DNA from: Chryseobacterium sp. E1
GTDB taxonomy: Bacteria; Bacteroidota; Bacteroidia; Flavobacteriales; Weeksellaceae
Direction: 5' to 3'
Assembly (NCBI GenBank): GCA_019203745.1
Contig: CP078104.1
Location: 1,834,501-1,898,500 of the forward strand
Length of the DNA stretch: 64,000 bases
The translations under genes were made by a program, and so were the position numbers. Shown piece after piece: positions 30,661 to 40,734 of the stretch (the first letter of the stretch is position 1; each line of letters opens with the position of its first letter). The notes under the pieces were generated by a model. It worked only from the letters and a program-made list of their open reading frames with translations, was not told where the DNA came from and did no database searches.

Positions 30661-31011
30661 CCTTTTACAGGATACAGAAGTTTTGATATTATGAAAGGAT
30701 ATAGTGGTACGGGCACCCTCATTATTATCTGGATGTGAAAAAAACGGGGATGTCTTTTTTGGATATGTACAGGTAAACCAGGCGAACCAGGAGGAAACCA
30801 AGGAGGAAATAAATGCAGGAAAATATGCTCCCAATAAAGTACTGAAAGTACAGTTCAAAAAATACAAAGAAACTTTCCTTGTAAAATTTGACAAGAATAA
30901 AATCTTTATGACAGATGAAAAAGGAAATGTCCTGAATCTGGAAGGTTGCTGTTCTGCCAGGAAAGCATAGATAAAGAGACCTGCACCTGCGAAAGTGAAT
31001 TGTATGAATAA
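30595..31011 (+). CDS. Small secreted protein, paralogue A
   Basis: Signal peptide MKKIFSLLILCISILSFAQ, then APFTGYRSFDIMKGYSGTGT, YLDVKKTGDVFFGYVQVN, EINAGKYAPNKVLKVQFKKY and a Cys-bearing end GCCSARKSIDKETCTCESEL. Breaks near 30720 and 30963 (single-base losses). About 138 residues. It is clearly homologous to the next gene over its whole length. Function unknown; two CC/CxC groups at the end suggest disulphides or metal binding. Confidence 0.75.
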
Positions 31012-31020
31012 CGATATAAA

Positions 31021-31283
31021 GCCACTCCTTTAGGGGTGGTTTTTGTATATTGAAACCACCCCGTCAAATCATAGATTTGCTACTCCTTCAGCGGAGGGGA
31101 ATGGTAATACAAATTGCAGATATTGATTGTGATAGGAGTTTGACATTACAGATTTACCTTTAATCACCGGGATTTTACGGTTTTGAGGGTTGGTAAATAT
31201 TTTTAATTTTGAAAAAAATTCATGAAAAAGATTTTCAGTTTACTTATTCTTTGCATCAGTATTTTATCTTTTGCACAATCGCA
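31021..31283 (+). repeat. Direct repeat, copy 2
   Basis: Second copy of the unit described at 30400-30660. It begins with terminator CCACTCC TTTA GGGGTGG TTTTTG (31022-31046), which ends paralogue A, and runs into the signal peptide of paralogue B. A tandem duplication of a promoter-gene-terminator unit is the simplest explanation. Confidence 0.85.
31183..31211 (+). promoter_or_regulatory. Promoter of paralogue B
   Basis: TTG (31183-31185), 18-base spacer and TAATTTTG (31204-31211), 10 bases before the ATG at 31222. In copy 1 the -33 triplet has changed to TTTAC, which might weaken that promoter. Confidence 0.55.
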
Positions 31284-31629
31284 AGCACCATTTACGGGAA
31301 AAAGAGATTTCAATATTGAAACCGGAGAGGAAGGTTCGGGAACACCGGCCTATTATCTGGATGTGAAAAAGAACGGGGATGTACAGTTTGGATTTATTCA
31401 GGTAGATCCGGAAACCGGGAAGGAGACAAAAGAAGTCATCAATGCCGGGAAGTATAATCCGAAGGTGATGAAGGTTCATTTCAAAACCTACAATGAAACC
31501 TTTTACATAAAATTTGACAAAAAGGATATTTACCTTACCGATGCGAAGGGAAATATCAAAAAATCAGATGGCTGCTGCCCGGAAATGAATCAGAAGAATT
31601 GTGACTGCAAGAGCATTTTATATCAATGA
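31222..31629 (+). CDS. Small secreted protein, paralogue B
   Basis: Intact, 135 residues. Signal peptide as in paralogue A, then APFTGKRDFNIETGEEGSGT, YYLDVKKNGDVQFGFIQVD, KEVINAGKYNPKVMKVHFKT and the C-terminal GCCPEMNQKNCDCKSILYQ. Its stop overlaps the start of the next gene (ATGA at 31626), so it is made together with that lipoprotein. Family not recognised. Confidence 0.85.
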   Translation: MKKIFSLLILCISILSFAQSQAPFTGKRDFNIETGEEGSGTPAYYLDVKKNGDVQFGFIQVDPETGKETKEVINAGKYNPKVMKVHFKTYNETFYIKFDKKDIYLTDAKGNIKKSDGCCPEMNQKNCDCKSILYQ

Positions 31630-32594
31630 AAGCAGTAAGATTTCTATTCATTCTGTTCCTCATTGTTTCATGCAGCAGGAAAGAGCAACATCCTTATACC
31701 TTTTATTATTGGAAAACCAATCTGAAACTTGACCGGGAAGAAAAAACGGTACTGGATAAAGCGCCGGTGCCTTTTCTCTATACAAGATTTTTCGATGTTG
31801 ACAAAATCGGGGAAAATTTCAACCTGTAGCCGTGATCACGAAAGATGCCAGTTTTCAGACCGACAAACAAATTGTACCGACCGTTTTCATTACCAACCCT
31901 ACTCTTTTGGGGATCAGCCCGGATGAGATTACATTTCTGGCAGAAAGCATTCATCATTTGGTTCAGAAGAAAGCGGAAGAATATCATTTAAAGATCAATA
32001 ATGAAATTCAGATCGACTGTGACTGGACGGCAGGTACCCGGGAAGATTATTTTAAATTTCTAAAGGAGCTGAAAAGTCTCAGGAAAAGAGATTACGTGTA
32101 CCTTGCGCCTTCACCAGGTAAGAGATAAAAAAACACCGGGATTCCTCCTGTAGAAAAAGTATACCTGATGTGCTACTCTACTTCCTCACCTCTGGAAAAA
32201 TCAGATAAGAATTCTATCCTGGATGTTGGCACCCTGAAGAGCTATCTTTCAAAGCTGGAAGATTATCCGATTAAAAAAATTGAAGTTGCACTTCCTGTTT
32301 ATTCATGGGGAATTGTCACCAATCATCTGGAAAAGCACAAACTCATCAACGCCCTGTCTAAAAGGATCTTGATAATCCCAATTTTAAAAAGATTTCATCT
32401 GAAGAAATTGAAATTATGAAAGATGGATTTTACTTCGGAAATTATTTAAATAAAGGATTTAAGATCAAGGTGGAGGAAATTTCAGAAGAACAGCTTGAAG
32501 AAGTTATTCGCTATCTGCAGAAAAAAAAATCCCACACTTTAATATCATTTATTATCAATTAGATAGTAAATTTGTGTCAGACAGAAAATTTTAA
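31626..32594 (+). CDS. Lipoprotein of unknown function
   Basis: Signal peptide with Cys (MKAVRFLFILFLIVSCSRK), then HPYTFYYWKTNLKLDREEKT, VPFLYTRFFDVDKIGENFNP, PDEITFLAESIHHLVQKKAE, IQIDCDWTAGTREDYFKFLK and IKKIEVALPVYSWGIVTNHL. The alternation of strand and helix and the IQIDCDWT motif suggest a TIM-barrel-like fold, but I cannot name a family. Breaks near 31824, 32370 and 32528; in addition an in-frame TAA at 32126-32128 with the same frame open on both sides. About 322 residues. Translationally coupled to paralogue B. Confidence 0.65.
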
Positions 32595-32698
32595 ATCTCC
32601 TGCAGATTAAGACAGCCCTTTCATCCCAATTTACGAAAGTGTCTGCCCGATATTGTAATCATAAACTATTATATTAAACTAAAAACACAACAAACCCT

Positions 32699-35385
32699 AT
32701 GAAAAAGTATCTTCTTTCACTTGCGGTTGTATCTCTTTTCTATACACAATCAGACGCCTGTGCATGGTCTGACCCGGATTATGAATATTTCAATCTCTTT
32801 ACACAGAGTATTATCCGGGATAAGTCTTATCTTCCTTTCCTGCACAATTATTCTTCAAGATTCTACAGCGGATACAATGCTGCTCTGATTCCTGATGATA
32901 ATATTGAGACCTGGAAGAAATTCTTTAACAATCAGCTGAGTTATACGGAAACACAAAATCTGGTATACAAACTGAGTATGAATGATCTTAATGCGTTAAA
33001 GAACGGTACTCCCGGCAACCCGCTTTTACAAAAGCTTGGCACCGGGTTTTATCATAAATACAAGGAAGGAATTGATTATCTGATTGAGGCCAAATATCTG
33101 GAACCTTATATGAGCATCAATTATGTGGAAAGTGAAAATTCATTTTACTATGACAGAAGCAACAATAGTAAAGATGCTACTTCACTGGATTACAATAAAA
33201 CTATTGCAGCTTTAACGTCATTATATCATGCCGCCAGAAATCCTGAAATCAAACAGCGTTACGGATATCAGCTTGTACGTTTCAACCATTATACGAGAAA
33301 TTACGATGCTGCCCTGCAGGCATTCAAAACTTATATAGAGCCTATTAAACTGAAAGGAACGGTTTACTTCATGGCTTTGGATCAGCTGGCCGGAGCCCAG
33401 AGAGGTCTGGAAAAGAACAGTGATGCCAACTGGAACTTCTTCCAGGTATTCATGAACCGTAAAGACCGTAAGGAGTCTGCTTTTATTTCTATGAAGCTTT
33501 CAGATACTGCTTCCTTCAGCAATATCATGAAAAGAGCGGGTACGAATGAGGAGAAAAATATGGCATATTTCCTTTTAGGCTATGAAGATTTCAATAATCC
33601 TATTCCTATTATGGAAAAGATGTATGACATCAATCCGGATTCCGAGATCCTGAAGGTATTGGCGGTAAGAAGCATCAACGAACTGGAAAGAAGTTATCTT
33701 CCGACTTATTATTATACTGATGCCGCTTCCGGAAAAGTATCTGTGCAGAGAGGAAAAGCTGATACCAAGGATTCAGCAGATCCGCAAAAAGATAAACCCG
33801 GTCAGGAGGTAAAGGAAGAAAAGGTTTCTTTCTGGCAGAAAATCGTAATGTTTTTCAAAAATCTTTTCGGAGGCTCCAAGTCTGATAAATCCGGCAGTGA
33901 AGCAAAGGCTGACCAGAGTGATGATGAATTATTCAGCAATCCGGACCGGATTCCTTTCTATACAAGAACGGGGTATTACTATGATGAAAAGACAAAGGAC
34001 TATCTGGATGACCTTGAAAAATTCACTGAGAAAACCAAGGAAAAATCCAAAGATGAATACTGGCAGATTGCGGATGCCTATCTCAAGTTCCTGAAAAAAA
34101 CTATAAAGGAAGTTCTGAAATCCTCAATGACATTAAAACCACCAACCCGGAATACCAGGAAGAGATCAAAAGGATGAAAATGCTGAACGATATTGTTTCC
34201 CAGCCCAAAATAGATGCTGCCTACGAAGATCACTTAATGAAAGATTATGCTGAGTATTTTGTAGAGAAAAAGGTAGAAAAAGACACCACCAATGTCAATG
34301 ATTATGATTATTATGGCGATGCCCCTTCTACCGCTGATTTCCTTAAAGACGTTCTTGCCAACCGATACTTCCTTCAGGGAGAAGACGGAAAATCGTTCCT
34401 GATGAATAATAAGCTTTCTGATCTTCAGTACAATCCTAACTCCAGTTTGGTAAAAAGTGTGGAAAACTTCTACAGAAAAACCAACAAAACGCAGTTTGAA
34501 CAGCAGATCATTGCTAAAAATATGGACAGTGTAGGAAATATTGATGCCTTCTTTAATACCATCTATGGTGACAGGGCCATGAGGCTTGCCAATTTTGAAA
34601 AGGCCAAATCTTATTACGAAAAAGCACAGCAGTTTGCAGGAATTCCGAGAGTGAATTATGACTGGTCTGAAAAAGAAGGTCAGATCATTACTCCAAAACA
34701 ATATACACCTGCAGAATACGATGGTTATGATAATATTTCCAGTCTGGTTTTTGGTCATAATGTATGGGAAAGCTTCGGAAGTCCGGAAGCGGAAAGTATG
34801 AAAGCCGAAAACTATGCAGATTTCCCTTTCATTAAGGAGAATATGAATAAACTGACATTGTGTGACGCATTAATCCAGCTTAAAAAGATCGGAAACGGAA
34901 ATGACGAAAAAGCAGCGAAGGCCAACCAACTGATCGGAAATCTGCTTTATAATACGTCTATTCTGGGATATTACCGACAGCTGTTTGTAATGGACATTGA
35001 TAATAGCAACGGAGGGAAATACAATTTCTGGAACACGGACCGTACTAATCCTTACAAATATTATTATAAAAACTTCCTGGACACTTCTTATATTGAACCT
35101 GATAATTTTGACCTGGCCATCGGTTATTACCAGAAAGCCCTTAAACTGTCCGGCAATAAGGAGGAAAAGGCAAGAATCCTGTTCCAGATGGCAAGCGCCG
35201 AGCAAGGTAAATATTACCAGTATGAAGCAAAAGCTCCGAAAGATTTCGATTATTCTGATCCGAAATGGTCTGAAAAAGAAGATGCCCGCCAGAAAGAAAT
35301 GGATAATCTTAAAAATCAGAAATACAGGACATATTTTGCACAGCTGAAAGCCCAGTATTCAGATACGGAAACCACAAAAATCTGA
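32699..35385 (+). CDS. Very large secreted protein, repeat-rich, unknown
   Basis: About 895 residues when a lost A in the A7 run near 34098 is restored (LKFLKK-NYKGSSEILNDI). Signal peptide MKKYLLSLAVVSLFYTQSDA, then CAWSDPDYEYFNLFTQSI, so the mature protein begins near a Cys. Helix-rich sequence with TPR-like spacing (YDAALQAFKTYIEPIK, NFEKAKSYYEKAQQFAG, FDLAIGYYQKALKLSGNKEE). A basic-acidic, Ser/Lys-rich linker lies in the middle (ADTKDSADPQKDKPGQEVKE, SDKSGSEAKADQSDDE) around FWQKIVMFFKNLFGGSK. Family known to me only as a hypothetical Bacteroidota envelope protein. It lies just upstream of the effector-like genes, separated by a terminator. Confidence 0.75.
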
Positions 35386-35456
35386 TGGGAAGCTGTTCTT
35401 ATTTTAGTTATTTTATGAGGTAATAGTAGCAAACAGGCTTTTTATCGCAACTACAG

Positions 35457-35487
35457 AAAACCTTTCTCAAAAAGGAAGGTTTTTTTG
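35457..35487 (+). terminator. Terminator behind the large secreted protein
   Basis: AAAACCTTTC / GGAAGGTTTT hairpin followed by TTTTTTG. Separates the large protein from the effector-like gene starting at 35533. Confidence 0.8.
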
Positions 35488-35532
35488 TTAAAAAGCTTGA
35501 ATTTTGAACCTGAAAATTTAAAATACTAATCC

Positions 35533-36479
35533 ATGAAATCAACAAGTCTTGTAGAAAAAGGCAACAAACCCTACCAGCAAACGAAAAAGCAGACCGCTCA
35601 TCATTCGGATCTTGGTAAAGAAGCGCTGTATAAAAAACTCAAAGAAAGCTTAGAAAGAACCGGCAATATCAATCATCCTGAGACTAAAAAGATTGAAAAA
35701 GACAATATAAGGATATTAAGTATTGATCAGATGCGCCAATATAACGATTTGAAATCGAGAACGTTTCAACCAGATGGTTCACTAAAAAAAAAGAAATTGT
35801 GGTACCTGTGGTAGAAAAGAATCTAGTGACCAAAAGAATTATAGGCTTAAATATCAAGGAATTGCTTCAGCAGCTGATATACTTTCTCAGGGAGACTTTC
35901 TCGTGAACAATCAGATAAAGAAGTTGCCCCATATTCGCTATTTTATCAATGGGTATATGGAAAAGGTAAAGCCGTTAGAAACTTTGATGAAAATTCTAAA
36001 ATGGGAAAACAATTCTTACGAATTGATGAAATACACGATGGAATCGAAAAGCTTGTGGAGAGTTATAGAGATAAAGGTACCAGAAGCAGGGATGTCAGCC
36101 GAAATAATCCTGTAAAATTTAATACAGGAAATCAGTGGCTGGATGATAAAAATATATGGCTGATGCTTTAAGCACCATTGTTTCTAATCCAACAAGTACA
36201 TTTCATGGAAGTTTTAATGCAACGGCAAGTATTATAAAAGTGGATCTTGGCAATCTTGTAGATACTTATACTGTGAAAGTAACTTGTACAGATCTTATGG
36301 GCGCAACATCGGGTACCAGAAATCCTCCGGTTAAAGGTAAATATTCCGGCAAAGCTACGATTCCAAACAACTATTATGGTCCCAATGGATATATGAGAAC
36401 AATACAAGTCAACTATAATCTGAAAACCACGATATATAGGCCTGCTATCTCAAGGCAAGTTTCTAATTTATTCAAATAA
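35533..36479 (+). CDS. Effector-like protein 1 with shared N-terminal module
   Basis: Reconstructed over about five single-base losses (near 35790, 35835, 35910, 36150 and a further one between). About 317 residues. The N-terminus MKSTSLVEKGNKPYQQTKKQ, then LKESLERTGNINHPETKKIE and IDQMRQYNDLKSR, is shared with the gene at 37164. No signal peptide. The C-terminal two thirds are unique: GIASAADILSQGDFLVNN, EVAPYSLFYQWVYGKGKAVR, NFDENSKMGKQFLRIDEI, FNTGNQWLDDKKYMADAL, then FHGSFNATASIIKVDLGNLV, KVTCTDLMGATSGTRNPP and IQVNYNLKTTIYRP. The YSLFYQWVYGKG-type start resembles C-terminal domains of polymorphic toxins, but I cannot name the activity. It is followed after 25 bases by a lipoprotein, the likely immunity protein. 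Confidence 0.65.
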
Positions 36480-36504
36480 AAACATAATAACTTAATAAAT
36501 TAAT

Positions 36505-36929
36505 ATGAAAAATAATACGTTTGTAAAGCTTGTATTAATACTACTATTTTCTATCGGTTTATTCAGCTGTAACTCTTATAGTGAAAAAGATGCAAAAAAA
36601 TACTTACCCGGTCAATACTTATATACATTTCCATCAGGAGAGGCTTCAATACTAAAAGTTAATCCAGACTTTACATTTAATAATAAAGTTTATTCCAAAG
36701 ATAAAAGCCAGGTATTATATGAAACGAATGGAACCATTGAAGTAGATGGGAGACACATTACATTTAATAATTTTTATTGTTTACTGATCACAATGAATCG
36801 GAGATGATATTCTCAAAACCTCTTGTGGGTGATTCACCAAACGGTTATTGGGAAAAACCAAAAAATGATAAAGATGTTTTAGAAATTATATATAACGCAT
36901 ATAATTTCATATTCAAAAAAATAGAATAA
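36505..36929 (+). CDS. Small lipoprotein, candidate immunity protein 1
   Basis: Signal peptide with Cys: MKNNTFVKLVLILLFSIGLF then SCNSYSEKDAKKYLPGQYLY, FPSGEASILKVNPDFTFNNK and VLYETNGTIEVDGRHITFNN. After a lost T near 36775 the frame goes on as LLFTDHNESEMIFSKPLVGD and ends IYNAYNFIFKKIE. About 141 residues, a lipocalin-like or META-like all-beta pattern. Its place directly behind effector 1 and its periplasmic lipid anchor suggest neutralisation of a toxin that acts in the periplasm; this is inferred. Confidence 0.65.
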
Positions 36930-37163
36930 TGATGTTAATCTAAAGTTTGTGCCGCCTTTTTGCTGTTCAAGATTGAATGGATAAAATAACTACCCAATTC
37001 GGAAGTTTCTGATATTTCAAAAATATCAATACATTTACAAATACAGTAAAAGGCTATTCTAAACTTTGGAAGAACTCTTTGCTGCAGCTACAGGAATCAT
37101 CACTTAAAAAACAAGGAATTCTCCCGGAAAAAGGCGAATTTTGAACCTGAAAAACTAATAAAT

Positions 37164-38149
37164 ATGAAATCAATAAACCCTGTAGAAAAAGGTATTAAAC
37201 CTCACCAGCAAACGCAACGGCCAACGGCTCATCATTCGAACTCCAGTATGGAAATACTGTTTAAAAAACTTCAGGAAAGCCTGGCAAGAACCGGCAATAT
37301 TAATCATCCTGAGACTAAAGAGGTTGAAAAAGTTTTATGACCACTTTGAATGTTGATCAGATGCGTACTTATCTGGATATGAAATCGGGAATGTATACCT
37401 CACAAACTATTACACCTGATAACTGGCCATATCCAATTTACATAAGAGCATTTGCTCCATTTAAAACTTTCGGAAAAGGTTTTGACGGAGATGGAGAAAA
37501 CAGAGGATATACAACTTCATTGAACGCTACTTCCAGATTAAGTCAAAGCTATATTATGGATCCTTCCACGCATAAATATACCAATTTAGTAACAAAATCA
37601 GATCCGTCACACCATCCTTGGTTTGGAACAAAAACAGCTTCAGATGATAAAGGAAGTATTACTGATTTTGTCTATAAGGTTAATAAAGATGGTAGCAATA
37701 CAATATCATGGACTTCAACAATGGCAGGACATAATCCGCTGATACCAGCCTCACCCGATATAGATGTTAAAACTAAATTTTCATTAACGGAGAATACTAA
37801 AACGGGGACTTTGGATATTATGGCACAACAATTCGGAGACAGATTTCCAGCGGCTGAGACCTTTATTCAAGACACTAAAGGAAATGCCTTGTTTATTGGG
37901 GTGAGTCCATATGATGGTAACCCTTATACAAGTTTACCCGGAGATAATGACAGACCTATGATGACGGCTAATTTCACTGTTAATATTGATAAAAATGGAG
38001 TATTCACCGGTATAAAAATGGGTAGCACTATATTTAGTATACAAGAATGGAATAAAATGATGCAAAGCACTCCACTGAATGTTGATGATAAGGATAAATC
38101 AGAAAAAGGAGGATCATTTGGCGGAAGAGGGGCAGGAAGACGTTGGTAA
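37164..38149 (+). CDS. Effector-like protein 2 with shared N-terminal module
   Basis: Starts MKSINPVEKGIKPHQQTQRP, then KLQESLARTGNINHPETKEV; after a lost base near 37335 NVDQMRTYLDMKSGMY follows. These positions align one for one with effector 1. The upstream 20 bases (GAATTTTGAACCTGAAAA) are also shared. From about residue 75 the sequence is unrelated to effector 1: YPIYIRAFAPFKTFGKGFDG, DGENRGYTTSLNATSRLSQS, DPSHHPWFGTKTASDDKG, TMAGHNPLIPASPDIDVKTK, DNDRPMMTANFTVNIDKNGV, with a Gly-rich end GGSFGGRGAGRRW. No signal peptide. About 328 residues. Activity unknown. Followed after 14 bases by its own lipoprotein. Confidence 0.7.
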
Positions 38150-38163
38150 TAACAATTTAATTT

Positions 38164-38657
38164 ATGAAAAATATAAAAACCTTATTATTATTAATTGTAT
38201 GTATGTTAATAATAAGCTCATGTACAGAGCAAAGACCCGAGCCTGAAATATACCTGATACCTCATGGCTATAGAGGAAAAGTTAATATAATTTTTAATCA
38301 GTTAAAAGGGCAGGAAATTACTTACGAAGGAAATAAAAAGTATATAAAGTTCCTGAAAATGGGATACTTTTAGTAAAAGTTAAACCTAAATATGGCTTTA
38401 TAAAACATGAATATTATTTTGTTGATTCTTTAGGTAACAGAGCCCCGATTAATATACTTTTTGATAATCATAAAAATACAAAAGAGATAGGGATATATAG
38501 AGATGGTACTGTTGGAACATATGGCAATAATGACCAAAACTTAAAATTTCAGGAATTCTATGTAACGGATAAACAATCTTTAGATAAATATTTTTCCGTT
38601 CAATATAATAATGATTTTTTAAAAACTGTTAAACAAATTACGGGAACTGAGTTTTAA
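38164..38657 (+). CDS. Small lipoprotein, candidate immunity protein 2
   Basis: Lipoprotein signal MKNIKTLLLLIVCMLIISSC, then EPEIYLIPHGYRGKVNIIFN, QLKGQEITYEGNKKYY and, after a break near 38342, KVPENGILLVKVKPKYGFIK, FVDSLGNRAPINILFDNHKN and a Tyr/Lys-rich end TGTEF. About 164 residues. The YLIPHGYRGKVNIIF start resembles the DUF6843-type beta domain found in Bacteroidota lipoproteins. By position the partner of effector 2. Confidence 0.65.
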
Positions 38658-38879
38658 GTTCTTCACATTTGCCCGAGTTTATCACTATGCTTACACGTAG
38701 AGAATACTATCTTGTACGATTACAAGAAGGCTTTCTTTGTGGGGGCAAATGTTTTCTATGGCAGAATATCTTTGAATCATTTTTTAATGCTAAAGTTGCA
38801 ATAGATTGTAGAAAATATAATCTACGTTAGCTCGGCTACTACTTATAATCAAGTATTTTCCATTTGCAGAATCTCCTCT

Positions 38880-39363
38880 TTATTGCTGTTTTTTCTGCAA
38901 CCATTCTTCATGCTTTCTTTTGAAGAACTCATACTTATAATCCTGGTTTCTCTGTGCTGCATCAATGGAGTGCGAGGTATGAATGTCTGAATCTTTTTTG
39001 GCAAGTTCTGCCAGTCTTTCATAATAATGATGAAGCTGATCCAGTTCTTCTTCTGTAAGGTCTTCTATATCTACGATCCTGTTGCTTGCTTTTTCATGGG
39101 CTGCAAGAATCTCATTAAGCTTTATCTGTATTGCTTTTGAATCTTTATTCTGTGCTTTCTGAATAAGGAAAACCATCAAAAAGTAATGATGGTGGTGCCT
39201 GTATTGATCACCAGTTGCCAGACTTCTGAATAATCAAAAAAAGGCCCTGTTATTGCCCAGACAATAACAATAGCCATTGCTCCTAAAAACGCAGCCGGAC
39301 TTCCGGTAAATTTCACGGCCCAGTTTGAAAACTTTTCAAAAAGTTATGATTCTTATGCTCCAT
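38880..39363 (-). CDS. Low-affinity iron permease family protein
   Basis: Reconstructed from three single-base losses near 39342, 39214 and 39180. Begins MEHKNHNFFEKFSNWAVKFT, with two helices GSPAAFLGAMAIVIVWAITG and WQLVINTGTTIITFLMVFLI, the latter running into QKAQNKDSKAIQIKLNEILA. The soluble end has ASNRIVDIEDLTEEELDQLH. This matches the bacterial low-affinity Fe/Cu permease-like family (PF04120). About 161 residues. Transport activity of bacterial members is not established. It follows the PepSY gene on the same strand in an iron-related neighbourhood. Confidence 0.8.
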
Positions 39364-39459
39364 AATATAAGTGATTTGGAGAATAAATGTATAAAATTAA
39401 CCTGAACCGTGAGTAAAGAATAGTAAAAATGAGGTATGAAAAACAGAAAAGCAATGTTT

Positions 39460-40654
39460 TTACTTCGTTTTTCTGAACCTGTGCCACCAGATCAGAAATC
39501 CTGTAACCGGCAAAGAGCATCCGATAAGGGAGACCAGAAAATATAGAATGATACTTGGCAGCCCCATAATTTCCCCGGTATGCAGAGGTTTTGCCAGAGG
39601 TGAATTGTTTATTCAAAGGTTTGTCAGAAAATAACTCTTTGGTCTTGAAGACTCCTGTTTTATCAAAGGTAACTTCATCAGGCAACATCATTCCCAAAAG
39701 GTTATGGGTATTGGTCTTGATCACCACATATCTCGGATTATCTTTATTGGGAAGCTCTATACTTGTTACAGCGGTATAAGGCAGATGCTGATCGGAGTTT
39801 TTCAAAATCCGGGCAATAGAAGCGGAAGCGGCATCTTTCAGGTTTTTCTTCTCATCCTGTTTCTGAAGCATATCTTCAAGAAGTCCGCCGAAAGCATCAT
39901 CTTCATCATCTTTCTCTTTTGAAATATGATCTATGGAAGATCCTCCAAGACTTACAATAAGTGCATTTTTCACCCATGGATAGGTCACATACAATCCCGT
40001 CACTGCAATAAAGAACAGCATAAGGAAAGTATAAAAACCAAGTGTATTATGAAGATCATGATTGACACGCTGAAATTTTGCTTTCCACATGACCGTCAGT
40101 CCCTGCTTTAAAAACTTCAGTTTCTTAGGCAGCCAGAGAATAAGACCGGAGATCAGCAGAACACAGAACATCAGTACTGCAGCTCCCACAATCTGCCTGC
40201 CGGCATTTCCCATCATCAGGTTTCTGTGCAAGTCAAGAACCACTTCAAAGAATCTGCCCGAACTGACTTCCGGCTGTCCCAGGATTTCTCCTGTATACTG
40301 ATTATAATAGGCACTTTTGTCCAGCTGGTTTTCACGGTATCCGATGACATAGCTTTTTCCTTTATCATCAGGAATCAGCAGGGAAGTAAGCTCTTTGTTC
40401 TGCTTCAGCAATTCAGCCTGGATCAGGTCCGGATTTTTTACCTTAACTGATAGCGGGCTGATATATACTTTATCCCTGTTACTTAAATCCGTAATCTGGT
40501 TTTTAAAAGCATACAGACAACCGGTGAGGCACATTATAAAAACAATTATACTTGACAAAAGCCCCAGCCACAGATGCAAAAGCCACATCAGGTATTTGGT
40601 AACCGATTCGTTTTTCCTTCTTTTTCTGTAAAGACTTTTAAATAATGTTTTCAT
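39460..40654 (-). CDS. PepSY-associated transmembrane protein
   Basis: Four-helix inner-membrane protein with PepSY domains in the periplasm. N-terminal helix LWLGLLSSIIVFIMCLTGCL, then KNPDLIQAELLKQNKELTSL and a GRFFEVVLDLHRNLMMGNAG region with conserved His, the helices IVGAAVLMFCVLLISGLILW and TFLMLFFIAVTGLYVTYPWV, and after a break near 39612 the end IILYFLVSLIGCSLPVTGFL, IWWHRFRKTK. About 398 residues. Members reduce ferric siderophores in or from the periplasm in some bacteria. Here it forms a same-strand group with a TonB-dependent receptor and a lipoprotein, so a role in iron release is likely. Confidence 0.88.
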
Positions 40655-40734
40655 CCGGGTCTTAATGACAAAAACATTAAGACCTTTGACGATCTTAATG
40701 TTCTTTAAATTAAAATTAATATGAATGTTTAAAG

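Noticed and set aside
35533..36479. Colicin M-like lipid II hydrolase
   Set aside because: The YSLFYQWVYGKG stretch and the lipoprotein partner suggested it, but I could not find the characteristic Asp-Tyr-Asp-His-Arg catalytic motif.
38668..38879. Possible short gene behind the second lipoprotein
   Set aside because: A frame of about 48 codons beginning MLTRREYYLV has no start context, no homology that I recognise and stop codons soon after.
39591..40631. Series of plus-strand open frames opposite the PepSY gene
   Set aside because: They lie antisense to a well-recognised membrane protein gene, are 60-78 residues long and have no family features or starts with context.
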